DNA from: Gammaproteobacteria bacterium
GTDB lineage: Bacteria; Pseudomonadota; Gammaproteobacteria; UBA4575
Length of the DNA: 13,860 bases
Reading direction: 5' to 3'
Assembly (NCBI GenBank): GCA_027297825.1
Contig: JAPUHH010000024.1
Location: forward strand, 1 to 13,860
The stretch's first letter is position 1; each line of letters starts with the position of its first letter. Below are positions 1 to 7,933 of the stretch, in pieces. The notes beneath the pieces are model-generated. The model made no database searches, was not told the DNA's origin, and saw nothing but the letters and a program-made list of their open reading frames with translations. Made by a program: the position numbers and the translations under genes.

Positions 1-160
1 CTCTTGTACACGGACGACCAGCAGAACGAATAATTCCAGCCATTTCGCCATAACTCATTTTTTCCGCAAGCGGCTGCGGCACAAAGAATATTATTAGAAC
101 ACTAATAAGTACTCTCGCCACGCTCAACAGGTTGATTCTAAATTGATGTTGAATTGGCAT
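1..160 (-). CDS. Small exported protein, 5' part only
   Basis: An open frame reads leftward from an ATG at 160-158 and runs off the window edge, giving 53 codons. The N-terminus has a few polar and basic residues, then a hydrophobic stretch (about residues 10-28, rich in V, L, I, F) ending in QPLAEK, which is a convincing Sec signal peptide with cleavage near LA|E. The mature part begins KMSYGEMAGIIRSAGRPC and includes one cysteine. No long frame competes here. The gene is divergent from the ion-channel gene, so bases 161-312 should hold promoters for both. I do not recognise the family with certainty. Small exported proteins with an 'IRSAGxPC' stretch occur in proteobacteria and have no known function. 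Confidence 0.65.
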   Translation of the reverse strand, partial: MPIQHQFRINLLSVARVLISVLIIFFVPQPLAEKMSYGEMAGIIRSAGRPCTR

Positions 161-312
161 ATCTGGATTCTCAAAATAAATAAATTTTAACTCACAAATT
201 AGTCCTTATATCAAAGTAAATATTTCGGCATGAAATCTTTACTCACGATTTTTGTTGACAAGCACGAGTGTTGTCTGGCTCAATTTGCTTGTGTAAGCGA
301 GTAAATTTTAAG

Positions 313-1404
313 ATGGGCAGAGAGATCACCTCATATATCTTGTTTTTTACAGTATTGACTTTTGTAGTCCTTACTATCTTAAGTCAGTCTGCGGTGGCAG
401 CTGAGTTACCGAATGTTACGTACAAGCCGTGCACCCTCCCGGAAAACATTCAACGGACACGGCCTGATCAGAATGGCTCCCCCACAAAGGTTAAAGTTGC
501 CTTAATCCTGTTAGACCTCATAGACATTAACGAGACAAAAGAAAGCATCGATGTAGATTTTGTGCTGGCACTACAGTGGCAAGATGCGCGCCTTTCGAAG
601 CATGCGCGTGGGAGCTCTCTTGAGAATTGTAGAATTCGTTTGAATAGCATCTGGAATCCAGACATCTTCATTGTTAATGGACAAGCGCAAAACTTTCACC
701 TGGATTCAGGACGAGATGTCGATATCGATGAGTATGGAGTCGTGCGTGTACAGAAGAGGATGACGGGTGCCCTAACGTCTCCCATGAAGCTGCGTGACTT
801 TCCCCTCGACGATCAGAGAGTGAAAATCCTGATTTCTTCATTCGAGTACAGTTCCAAAGATGTGAGTTTCATCATAGACAAGGCGACCACCGCTGCTGCT
901 GGTAAAGTGCATGCCGAAGCCCCCACCGGCTGGAAAATTTTGAGCGTTACCAATGAAGTTCTGCCGGATGCGACACTCGAGGGGTGGGGTTCATACGCAC
1001 GTATGCAAAACATCATTGTCGTGCAGCGACTCTTTGGGTATTGGTTTTGGAAACTGGTATTACCGATCACTCTGATCGTGCTGATGGCCTGGAGTGTGTT
1101 CTGGCTTGATCCAGAGGTGTTCACTCCCCAGATTACCATTGCAGCCACGTCGGTATTTACGCTGATTGCTTTTCAACTTAGCCTCAGGTCTACGCTGCCA
1201 CAAATCGAATACCTTACTCGCGCAGATCAGATGATAGTAGGTTCTACCGTGTTAGTTTTCATCGCGCTGGGGCAGGCAGTTGTCACCAGCCGTCTTGTGC
1301 AGCATGGCCGGGTCGAACTCGCGCGACGGGCCGATGCATACGGGCGATGGATCTATCTGTCGATATACCTGGGCATGATTTTAATTTTTCTTATCTGGCA
1401 CTAA
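313..1404 (+). CDS. Prokaryotic pentameric ligand-gated ion channel (Cys-loop receptor superfamily)
   Basis: The 363-residue protein has the full layout of a bacterial pLGIC of the GLIC/ELIC type. A signal peptide occupies residues 1-30 (cleavage AVAA|E). A beta-sandwich extracellular domain covers about 31-240, with the family's WNPD motif at 114-117 and the Pro-loop FPLDDQ at 163-168. Four membrane helices follow: M1 about 242-265, pore-lining M2 about 273-292, M3 about 304-328 and M4 about 345-361. The M3-M4 linker is short, so there is no intracellular domain, as is usual in bacteria. The Cys-loop lacks its cysteines. The only two cysteines in the mature part are C40 and C106. The frame also opens at a GTG at 268, but ATG 313 places the signal peptide at the N-terminus and is preferred. 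The product should be a homopentameric inner-membrane channel. Ligand and ion selectivity cannot be read from sequence. Confidence 0.93.
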   Translation: MGREITSYILFFTVLTFVVLTILSQSAVAAELPNVTYKPCTLPENIQRTRPDQNGSPTKVKVALILLDLIDINETKESIDVDFVLALQWQDARLSKHARGSSLENCRIRLNSIWNPDIFIVNGQAQNFHLDSGRDVDIDEYGVVRVQKRMTGALTSPMKLRDFPLDDQRVKILISSFEYSSKDVSFIIDKATTAAAGKVHAEAPTGWKILSVTNEVLPDATLEGWGSYARMQNIIVVQRLFGYWFWKLVLPITLIVLMAWSVFWLDPEVFTPQITIAATSVFTLIAFQLSLRSTLPQIEYLTRADQMIVGSTVLVFIALGQAVVTSRLVQHGRVELARRADAYGRWIYLSIYLGMILIFLIWH

Positions 1405-1653
1405 AAGGCGTGGTTAAGACGCAAACGTCCTTCGAGAAATAGCTTGTGACTTTATGGGTTAAAAATTAAATAGAGCTAGAAGATTACAAAATGAAAAACA
1501 TTGTAGTAAAGAATTTAGAGCTAAAAATAAGATTATCTTGTAGTTTTAATCACTAGTATAAGCTGATGCATGTCATAATATTATTTTATAGTATGAATAC
1601 CGAAGGCTAAGCGATAGAATACACGTTCGTAACAATAACAAAAATGAACCAAA

Positions 1654-2259
1654 ATGACTCAAATCGCATGTCATGAATGTGATTTACTGTTAAATCTTCC
1701 AGATATAGAGGAAGGTCAACGCGCATATTGTCCGCGTTGCAACCACATGCTTTGCTCTCATCCACATGATGGCATGCAACGTTCTCTCGCCTTTGCAATT
1801 TCGGCTTTAATTTTCTTAGGCATCGCTAATCTGTATCCATTTCTTGGACTTAAAACTCATGGGTTAGAATCAGTAATGACGCTCATTCAGACTTCTATTG
1901 AATTATACAAGGGAGGCAGTGAGCTGTTAGCCGTATTTGTGCTGGTTTTTATTATCATCGCACCTTTGCTGATTCTGCTTTGTATAATTTGGACTATAGG
2001 CAATCTTGTGTTTACAGGTAAACGCGCAGCAGGGTCTTACGGGTTGGCACACATAATTTCAACAGTTTCTCCGTGGGGAATGGCTGAAATATTTCTAATC
2101 GGCATACTCGTCGCCATGGTAAAAATTGCATCACTTGCAACAATTGTGATGGATTTTTCCTTTTGGGCCTACGTTGGATTCACCATCTGCTTTACCCTGA
2201 CAATGGTAAACCTTGATCAACATTACTATTGGGATGCCTTAGAGCAAGCGCGGCCATGA
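1654..2259 (+). CDS. pqiA: PqiA-like membrane protein, first half (PqiA domain)
   Basis: This 201-residue protein is one PqiA domain. It starts with a zinc-ribbon-like module, CHEC at residues 6-9 and CPRC at 26-29, followed by about four membrane helices beginning near residue 44. In enterobacteria PqiA (and its relative LetA/YebS) is one chain with two such domains; here they are two genes, an arrangement seen in many other proteobacteria. The protein sits in the inner membrane beside the MCE protein PqiB and is thought to feed or receive lipid. Its stop overlaps the next start by an ATGA, which points to translational coupling. No clear Shine-Dalgarno sequence precedes ATG 1654; a nearby ATG at 1644 is out of frame and closes quickly. 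Confidence 0.9.
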   Translation: MTQIACHECDLLLNLPDIEEGQRAYCPRCNHMLCSHPHDGMQRSLAFAISALIFLGIANLYPFLGLKTHGLESVMTLIQTSIELYKGGSELLAVFVLVFIIIAPLLILLCIIWTIGNLVFTGKRAAGSYGLAHIISTVSPWGMAEIFLIGILVAMVKIASLATIVMDFSFWAYVGFTICFTLTMVNLDQHYYWDALEQARP

Positions 2260-2876
2260 CGAGTGCAGCATTAAATAGTCTAGCCAATTGTCATGTCTGC
2301 GGCAAACTCACAAATATATCCGTAGTCCACTGCCCGCGTTGTGGCACTCGTTTGCGTTTTCGTAAACCCGATAGCATTCAACGTACGGTAGCACTGGTAA
2401 TAACTGCCTGTATTTTATATATCCCAGCCAATGTGCTGCCAATTATGTACACCGACCAACTAGGTAAGGAGTATCAAGCTACTATTATCTATGGTGTCAT
2501 TGAATTTTGGGAGGGTGGTTCGTACCTGATCGCGTCGGTAATTTTTCTCGCCAGTATATTTATACCCATGACAAAAATGTTTACCCTTTTTTGGCTATGT
2601 TGGAGCGTTTCAAAAAAGAGTGTCACTAAACAAAAACAACGCACCAAAATTTATGGCATTACGGAATTTATTGGTCGCTGGTCTATGATTGATGTCTTTG
2701 TAGTTGCAATAACTGTTGCTTTAATTCATCTCGGTGGAATCTTAACGATACGACCTGGTGCTGCTGCTTTGGCATTTGCAGGCGTGGTAATTGTCACCAT
2801 GATTGCTGCACGATCGTTTGACCCACGACTGATATGGGATGCTACGCAAGCTCCGCGTAAAGATAATGGCGAGTGA
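2256..2876 (+). CDS. pqiA: PqiA-like membrane protein, second half (PqiA domain)
   Basis: This 206-residue protein is a second PqiA domain with its own four-cysteine zinc-ribbon-like module (C12, C15, C26, C29) and about four membrane spans. The frame is open from 2229, but ATG 2256 gives the ATGA overlap with the gene before it and puts the cysteine module near the N-terminus as in the first half. Shared features of the two halves, such as CPRC followed by a basic stretch, an 'ELYKGGSEL' or 'EFWEGGSYL' segment after the second helix, and a C-terminal 'WDA', show they are paralogous and together equal one full PqiA. They probably act as a heterodimer next to PqiB. The end overlaps the pqiB start by 11 bases. 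Confidence 0.9.
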   Translation: MTSAALNSLANCHVCGKLTNISVVHCPRCGTRLRFRKPDSIQRTVALVITACILYIPANVLPIMYTDQLGKEYQATIIYGVIEFWEGGSYLIASVIFLASIFIPMTKMFTLFWLCWSVSKKSVTKQKQRTKIYGITEFIGRWSMIDVFVVAITVALIHLGGILTIRPGAAALAFAGVVIVTMIAARSFDPRLIWDATQAPRKDNGE

Positions 2877-4512
2877 GCAAAAAGTAAGAGTGTCGAGTCG
2901 GCGAAGACTCCCCGCGATTTGGATCATACCACTGGTTGCGCTGGTGGTCGGTGTCGGTATGGTGATCAACCACTACCGTACACAGGGACCGGAAATCACC
3001 ATTACATTTTCAACGGCAGAAGGTATTGAAGCTGGAAAAACTAAAATTAAGGCCTTGAGTGTCGATGTTGGAATTGTTGAAAGCGTAAAACTTGATCCTG
3101 ATTTAAAAGGTGTCACGGTTATGGCACGACTTGATCACGAGGCCGCACATCTGTTACGCCACGATTCAAATTTTTGGGTCGTGCGCCCACGCATCGGTGT
3201 AGGAGGAATAACCGGTTTAGGCACCTTGCTTTCGGGTGCCTACATTGAGCTTTCACCGGGCACAGGCAAAATAGGCAAACGAAAATTTCAAGGACTTGAT
3301 AATGTACCAGTGACGCCCGCTGATGAGCCAGGCTTACACCTAACATTGTTAAGCGACGAGGCCAGTTCCGTGAATGCTGGAGAACCGGTGTTATATCGCG
3401 GCTATAATGTTGGAACTATTGATAGCACCAAACTTGACGCCGAGACACAAAAGCTCGTTATAAAAATTTTTATTAAATCACCGTATGACCGCTTAGTAAC
3501 AAGAAATAGTCGATTTTATAACGCTAGCGGTATTTCGTTTAAAGCCTCAGCGAGCGGGATTTCAGTGCGCACCGGCTCATTAGCGACTTTAATACGAGGA
3601 GGCGTTACCTTTGACTTACCTAAAGATGCAAAACCCGGTAGCGTTGTAGAAAATCATGCAGAATTTAAGCTTTATCCTGATGCCGATAGTATTAATAAAA
3701 ACCCATATCAGTACTATGAAGAATACTTACTGCTTTTTGACACATCGGTAAGCGGATTAGTAGCGGGCGCCCCAGTTTTATATCGTGGAGTGCGCGCAGG
3801 TACCGTGATCGATGTGGGGTTTGGCATCATAGGTGTTGATCTGGCAAGAACAAAAGGACGTGCAGCCAGCGTGCCTGTGTTAGTACACATTGAGCCGGGT
3901 CGATGGTTAGGAGTAGACACTGAAGAAGCAAAAACCAAAGCATTCACTGATATAGATAAAAGTATTAATCAAGGATTGCGCGCCACAATAAAACTTGGCA
4001 ACTTGCTAACCGGCGCACGCGTCATTTCCATTGACTTCTATGAAGATGTAGAACCTGCGACCATGACTAAAGTCGGAAAATTCAACACCTTTCCTACAAT
4101 TACTACAGGTTTAGAAGGAATTCAAGTTAAGGTCGCCGATTTATTAGATAAATTAAATGAATTGCCTTTAGAAACGGTATTAAATGATATAGATGTAACA
4201 CTAAAACAAGTCACACATACGCTCGCTGCTGCGAATAAAACCGTGAACGGTTTAAATACCATCCTTGAAAATAAAGATACCCAGCAGATGCCTGAATCTA
4301 TAAATACAACACTTGATGAATTGAGATTGGCGTTAAAAGGCTTATCCCCCGATTCTGCTCTTTATCAAGTCTTAAGTGATAGTATCGAACAACTCAATAC
4401 CACCTTGCGTAATATTGAGTCGCTTACTTACACCATCGATACCAAACCAAATTCGTTGATCTTCTCTAAACCCAAGCAGCAAGACTTGCAACCAGAGGCG
4501 GTAACTAAATGA
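2866..4512 (+). CDS. pqiB: PqiB, three-MCE-domain intermembrane transport protein
   Basis: The 548-residue protein matches the usual length of PqiB (about 546 in E. coli). It has a short basic cytoplasmic tail, one membrane helix (about 16-35), then three MCE/MlaD domains at about 42-135, 157-250 and 285-395, and an alpha-helical C-terminal region (about 412-525) with heptad-like leucine spacing. In the family, six copies stack into a ring-and-needle tunnel spanning the periplasm that carries lipids between the two membranes. The second and third domains both carry a 'GEPVLYRG' or 'GAPVLYRG' stretch, typical of PqiB repeats. ATG 2866 is chosen over ATG 2839 because it leaves only an 11-base overlap with the preceding gene and a family-like N-terminus. 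The stop overlaps the pqiC start (ATGA). Confidence 0.95.
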   Translation: MASEQKVRVSSRRRLPAIWIIPLVALVVGVGMVINHYRTQGPEITITFSTAEGIEAGKTKIKALSVDVGIVESVKLDPDLKGVTVMARLDHEAAHLLRHDSNFWVVRPRIGVGGITGLGTLLSGAYIELSPGTGKIGKRKFQGLDNVPVTPADEPGLHLTLLSDEASSVNAGEPVLYRGYNVGTIDSTKLDAETQKLVIKIFIKSPYDRLVTRNSRFYNASGISFKASASGISVRTGSLATLIRGGVTFDLPKDAKPGSVVENHAEFKLYPDADSINKNPYQYYEEYLLLFDTSVSGLVAGAPVLYRGVRAGTVIDVGFGIIGVDLARTKGRAASVPVLVHIEPGRWLGVDTEEAKTKAFTDIDKSINQGLRATIKLGNLLTGARVISIDFYEDVEPATMTKVGKFNTFPTITTGLEGIQVKVADLLDKLNELPLETVLNDIDVTLKQVTHTLAAANKTVNGLNTILENKDTQQMPESINTTLDELRLALKGLSPDSALYQVLSDSIEQLNTTLRNIESLTYTIDTKPNSLIFSKPKQQDLQPEAVTK

Positions 4513-5114
4513 TAAGGAAAATTATCTATTGTTTGATATTTGTGGTGATTGGATGTAGCAGCAAACCAATACCTGAAACACAGTATTTTGTTCTTAATCC
4601 TAATACACAAGCAACTTCAGCCTCGCAATCAAACTCTTCCGAAAATGATGAAAATAAAATTGTGTTACTAAAACCAATTAAATTAGCAGAGTTTCTAGAT
4701 CAGCCGGGCATTATCTTACTAACAAATACACATCAAATTGAGATCGCACATTACCATCGCTGGGGTGAGCCACTTAAACGTAGCCTACATCGGTATATTT
4801 TAGATACACTCACTACTCAATCACCACAGCATTCATTTCGAAATGATGACAAATATTACTCTGATCAAATTCATCAAAAATTAGAGATTACGGTAAATCA
4901 GTTTCATGGCACTACAGATGGATCCGCATTGCTATCAGGCCACTGGATGCTTCAACAATCAGATTCGAAAACTTCCATTGTTCATGAACCATTTTCATAC
5001 CAGGCAACATTAGCAAGTTCTGGTTACCCAGAATTGGTTAATCAACTCGCCCTATTACTTGGGCAACTGTGCAATGATATTGCTAACTCAATTAAAGCAC
5101 ATGCAAAAAAGTAA
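4509..5114 (+). CDS. pqiC: PqiC, outer-membrane lipoprotein partner of PqiB
   Basis: The 201-residue protein begins with a short hydrophobic signal ending in the lipobox VIGC, followed by SSKP, so it should be lipidated and, lacking Asp at +2, sorted to the outer membrane. The mature part has the PqiC/YmbA pattern: 'QYFVLNP' soon after the Cys, then 'IVLLKPIKLAEFLDQPGI' and a 'HRWGEPL' segment. PqiC anchors the tip of the PqiB needle at the outer membrane. The ATGA overlap with pqiB and the conserved order A-A-B-C support the assignment even though lipoproteins of this family diverge fast. A Ser/Asn-rich linker separates the N-terminal strand from the rest. Confidence 0.9.
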   Translation: MIRKIIYCLIFVVIGCSSKPIPETQYFVLNPNTQATSASQSNSSENDENKIVLLKPIKLAEFLDQPGIILLTNTHQIEIAHYHRWGEPLKRSLHRYILDTLTTQSPQHSFRNDDKYYSDQIHQKLEITVNQFHGTTDGSALLSGHWMLQQSDSKTSIVHEPFSYQATLASSGYPELVNQLALLLGQLCNDIANSIKAHAKK

Positions 5115-5191
5115 ATAGGGCTAGCTAGACAAAAATCAGAATCATTCAATAGCACGCAAGCATCAATTATTTCCGATTTGAGAGAGTGAGC

Positions 5192-6319
5192 ATGTCAAAA
5201 GTCCAAGCCACAATGAGTTTAAATAAAAAAATAATAGAAGTGAAGGCTACACTCAGACTAATCTTCTTAGTTTGCACGCTAGTAACTATAGCGTCTTGCT
5301 CTTCATTTGGGCATAAACGCGTCATCACAGATAGCTTTAATTACAACTATGCGATTGGTCGTGCAGCAAATGAACAAATGCTGCTTAATCTGGTGCGGCT
5401 ACGGCACTTTGATGTTCCTGTATTTCTTAGTGTGAGTTCTGTGATAACGCAATATGTCTATGCAGGTGAGTTAGGAGTTGAAGCGACAACCGCCAACAGT
5501 GGCGGATTTAATAATGACTCTGCTGGAATCGATAGTCGCCTAGTCTATATTGAGCGCCCTACAATTACCTATACGCCATTAACCGGCAAGGAGTTTGCAG
5601 ACCAGCTGCTCACACCGCTTAGTAAAAAAACATTATTTTCTTTAGCACAATCGGGGTGGCCAGCAGAACAACTTCTCATTATGGGGCTTGAGCGACTAGG
5701 TCCATATACAAACTTAACCATAGACACCTCACACCCTGAAAACGTCGAAACACTCATTGAATTTGTAGAAGCAATACATTTATTATTAAGACTTTCCTAT
5801 AACAACGCTATTGAGATTCGAGAAGCAAATATAAACAATAATTCAAATAAAGGGGTATTAATGTTTTATTTCAGCGATGATTCGTCCCCGCAATCAAAGT
5901 TGCTTTGGCAAGAATTAAAACAAAAATTAAACCTTGATCCATCAAGGAATCAATTTCGCGTCGTTGATAAAGTAACAAATCTTCAACCCGATGAAATTGT
6001 AATTAGAACTCGGTCCTTGCTTGCATTAATGTCGCATCTAGCCCGAAGCGTTGGCACTGATAATCTAGATGAACCTGAAAACCAAGCAATATCTGAAAAC
6101 AAAGCTTTACACTCCAAACTGCTGCCAATGAACATACAGCAAAGTGAAGAAAACCCTCCAAACGCATTTGTATCTGTTAAGTATAATAATAAGTGGTATT
6201 ACATTTCTCAATCGGATGATAAGAGCAAGCAAACTTTTGGCATGCTCACGTATATCTATCTATTACATGCTCCCAAACCGCCTGCTACTGGGCCGTTGCT
6301 AACCGTACCAACTGGGTAA
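5192..6319 (+). CDS. Conserved lipoprotein of unknown function downstream of pqiC
   Basis: The 375-residue protein carries a long N-region and a hydrophobic stretch ending in TIASC (Cys 36), which is a type II signal with lipobox IASC followed by SSF. The mature N-terminal part has a distinctive segment, 'AANEQMLLNLVRLRHFDVP' (about 58-76), followed by 'ERPTITYTPLTGKEF' (about 121-135) and 'AQSGWPAEQLL' (152-162). I have seen this pattern in uncharacterised lipoproteins from diverse Gram-negative bacteria. The C-terminal third is richer in polar residues. GTG 5186 is an alternative start, but ATG 5192 has a GAGAG ribosome site at good spacing. Only 77 bases separate it from pqiC and no obvious terminator lies between, so it may be part of the pqi transcript. 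Its function is unknown. Confidence 0.75.
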   Translation: MSKVQATMSLNKKIIEVKATLRLIFLVCTLVTIASCSSFGHKRVITDSFNYNYAIGRAANEQMLLNLVRLRHFDVPVFLSVSSVITQYVYAGELGVEATTANSGGFNNDSAGIDSRLVYIERPTITYTPLTGKEFADQLLTPLSKKTLFSLAQSGWPAEQLLIMGLERLGPYTNLTIDTSHPENVETLIEFVEAIHLLLRLSYNNAIEIREANINNNSNKGVLMFYFSDDSSPQSKLLWQELKQKLNLDPSRNQFRVVDKVTNLQPDEIVIRTRSLLALMSHLARSVGTDNLDEPENQAISENKALHSKLLPMNIQQSEENPPNAFVSVKYNNKWYYISQSDDKSKQTFGMLTYIYLLHAPKPPATGPLLTVPTG

Positions 6320-6420
6320 TTGAATAAGAATTTTTTCCACAGTACTTAATTGCCCTTAATATGTGCGATTACGTATCTAGCTTAAAAAAGATTTACTATT
6401 TGAATGTGTTTCTTATTCAA
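6320..6420. repeat. Inverted repeat, 11-base arms, after the lipoprotein gene
   Basis: The arms TTGAATAAGAA (6320-6330) and TTCTTATTCAA (6410-6420) are exact reverse complements, 79 bases apart. Inside, TTGAAT at 6400-6405 can also pair with the end of the right arm as a short local hairpin. The arms are AT-rich, so chance is a real explanation. There is no U-tract after the right arm that would make it a standard terminator. Confidence 0.35.
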
Positions 6421-6590
6421 AAAGTTATGAACTGATAGTAATCAACGCACCAATTAATGATAATATATACACAGGTTATAAAAATAGGTACATTATCAAG
6501 CAGTGCTTGGAGAGGAGTTTCGTATTACATTTATATTTAACCTTATTTAAAGTACTTGATTACAGAATAACTCAACCAGGGAGAAGAATA

Positions 6591-6914
6591 ATGAAAACAT
6601 TTATATTGAGTGTAACGTTGCTTTTAATAGCCATCGGCTGTCCCTCATTTGCCAAGGATGACACCAAGCAAATCCAGGAGGATCTTGCCAAACCTATCAA
6701 CTGCGCTACAGCTGAAGGTGATATCCGTGTATTGAAGTCAGAAAAAGCCCATGTAGGCAAGCAAATCGCAGCAGGTGTTAAAGCCATTGTTCCAGTCAGC
6801 TTGGTGTTTCATCTGATCAAACATACCGAAGATGATCAGATCAAGGTCGCGACAGGTGAATACGACAAAATGATCGACCAAAGAATCGCTGAAATAGAGG
6901 CAGATTGTAAGTAA
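6591..6914 (+). CDS. Small periplasmic protein with two cysteines, unknown function
   Basis: The 107-residue protein has a clear signal peptide (residues 1-21, cleavage SFA|K). The mature part is mostly helical with 'NCATAEGDIRVLKSEKAHV' at 37-55, a hydrophobic segment at about 60-76, and 'ATGEYDKMIDQRIAEIEADC' at 87-106. Its two mature cysteines, C38 and C106, sit at opposite ends and could form a disulfide bringing two helices together; the hydrophobic middle may touch a membrane. ATG 6591 is preferred over the upstream in-frame extension because a strong site (GGGAG, 6580-6584) lies just ahead and the signal peptide then begins at the N-terminus. I recognise the sequence type as a conserved proteobacterial hypothetical, without a known role. 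It leads a run of exported proteins. Confidence 0.8.
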   Translation: MKTFILSVTLLLIAIGCPSFAKDDTKQIQEDLAKPINCATAEGDIRVLKSEKAHVGKQIAAGVKAIVPVSLVFHLIKHTEDDQIKVATGEYDKMIDQRIAEIEADCK

Positions 6915-6993
6915 AAAAATTAACTCAACACAGCCTTAATTGTAGAACTCTACTAAGAAAAAAATCAAACTAAAGAAATAAGGGGACACCGTC

Positions 6994-7059
6994 ATGTCTG
7001 GCGTGATTAAATTTAATTTAATTCTTTCAGTTCTTTTGTTTAGCACAAAGCACAAATAA
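6994..7059 (+). CDS. Possible 21-residue ORF resembling a bare signal peptide
   Basis: An AAGGGG ribosome site (about 6979-6985) precedes an ATG, and the 21 codons read MSGVIKFNLILSVLLFSTKHK before a TAA. This resembles the n- and h-regions of a signal peptide with no mature domain. It could be the decayed start of a lost exported-protein gene, a leader peptide for the next gene, or chance. Confidence is low because the ORF is so short. Confidence 0.2.
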   Translation: MSGVIKFNLILSVLLFSTKHK

Positions 7060-7146
7060 ATTCATAAAAATATATCCATTATATATTTATAGAAATCAAG
7101 CAAATATTTTTTGAAAAATAGCCTAGCAATTATCAGAGGAAATACT

Positions 7147-7860
7147 ATGAAAACAATAATTACTTTTAGCATTTTAATCGCAATCATACTGGGTGGGGTT
7201 GCTGTTGCCGAGAAAAAGCCAACACCACAAGCTCCAACAAGAGATAAAATGCTTGAATACAGCGGGTTCCTAGGAAATTATGATGACTTTAAAATTATCA
7301 ACCCGGAGACGAATGCAGAAGTTTGGATTAAACCTCCGCATCAGGATCTTTCACTTTTAAAAGAGTATAAGGCAATTGTCTTTTCGCCCATTGAAATATG
7401 GATGCATTCAGCTTCTGATTATCAAGGCATTGATCCAAATGAGTTGAAACTGATTACTGACTATTTTCTTGAAAAACTTCAACAGAATTTAGGCAAGAAT
7501 TTTGAAATTGTCGAAGAGCCTGGCCCAAATGTGATGCATATGCGTATTGCAATTACCGGAGTACAAAAGGTAAAACCTCATAAAGAAGTTTATGATTTTA
7601 TCCCAGTTAAACTTATATGGGATGCCGGCAACGCTGTCTATCGAAAGAAAACTGGAAAACACCTGGATGCTTATCAGGCATCTCTCGAAATGGAGATTCG
7701 AGATTCTCAATCTGGACAGCGACTTGTGGCTGCAATTGACAAACATTCGGTCGAAGCAACAACTGAAGAAGGCGAAGATACCTGGGCACCTCTAGAGAAA
7801 GTATTAGATTATTGGGCAAATATTATTAGCGACCGGCTTGCTAGGGCTCAAGCTAAATAA
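7147..7860 (+). CDS. DUF3313-like exported protein
   Basis: The 237-residue protein has a signal peptide (residues 1-21, cleavage AVA|E). The mature part follows the DUF3313 pattern: 'EYSGFLGNYDDF' (37-48), a 'YKAIVFSPIEIW' strand (74-85), 'GIDPNELKLITDYF' (94-107), 'EPGPNVMHMRIAITG' (124-138), and a late 'SGQRLVAAIDKH' (189-200). It has no cysteine after the signal, so it is soluble periplasmic rather than a lipoprotein, whereas some relatives are lipoproteins. The family has no established biochemical role. ATG 7147 is chosen because AGAGGA at 7135-7140 is well placed and the signal peptide starts there; an in-frame start at 7111 would add a basic extension. It is followed after 73 bases by the glycine-zipper gene, probably in one transcript. 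Confidence 0.85.
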   Translation: MKTIITFSILIAIILGGVAVAEKKPTPQAPTRDKMLEYSGFLGNYDDFKIINPETNAEVWIKPPHQDLSLLKEYKAIVFSPIEIWMHSASDYQGIDPNELKLITDYFLEKLQQNLGKNFEIVEEPGPNVMHMRIAITGVQKVKPHKEVYDFIPVKLIWDAGNAVYRKKTGKHLDAYQASLEMEIRDSQSGQRLVAAIDKHSVEATTEEGEDTWAPLEKVLDYWANIISDRLARAQAK

Positions 7861-7933
7861 TAACTGCTTCAAATTAAAATCTGTTTAGCGGGGTTTAGCT
7901 AATGTGATTCATAACTTTGGAGAGCAAATAAAA

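Noticed and set aside
255..260. Perfect TTGACA before the ion-channel gene
   Set aside because: No acceptable -10 hexamer lies 16-18 bases downstream (bases 277-284 read GGCTCAAT), so I do not call a promoter.
813..1148. Leftward 111-residue frame within the ion-channel gene
   Set aside because: It is a shadow of the channel's coding strand, which carries all the family motifs.
5121..5130. CTAGCTAG palindrome after pqiC
   Set aside because: An 8-base self-complementary site without a second copy or other context is not evidence of function.
6979..6990. AAGGGGACA-like stretch recalling RAYT-associated repeats
   Set aside because: Only a few bases agree, no matching inverted partner is present, and no RAYT transposase gene lies in the window. 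It serves better as a ribosome site for the mini-ORF.
7886..7903. TTAGC/GCTAA short hairpin after the DUF3313-like gene
   Set aside because: A five-base stem with no U-tract is too weak to call a terminator.
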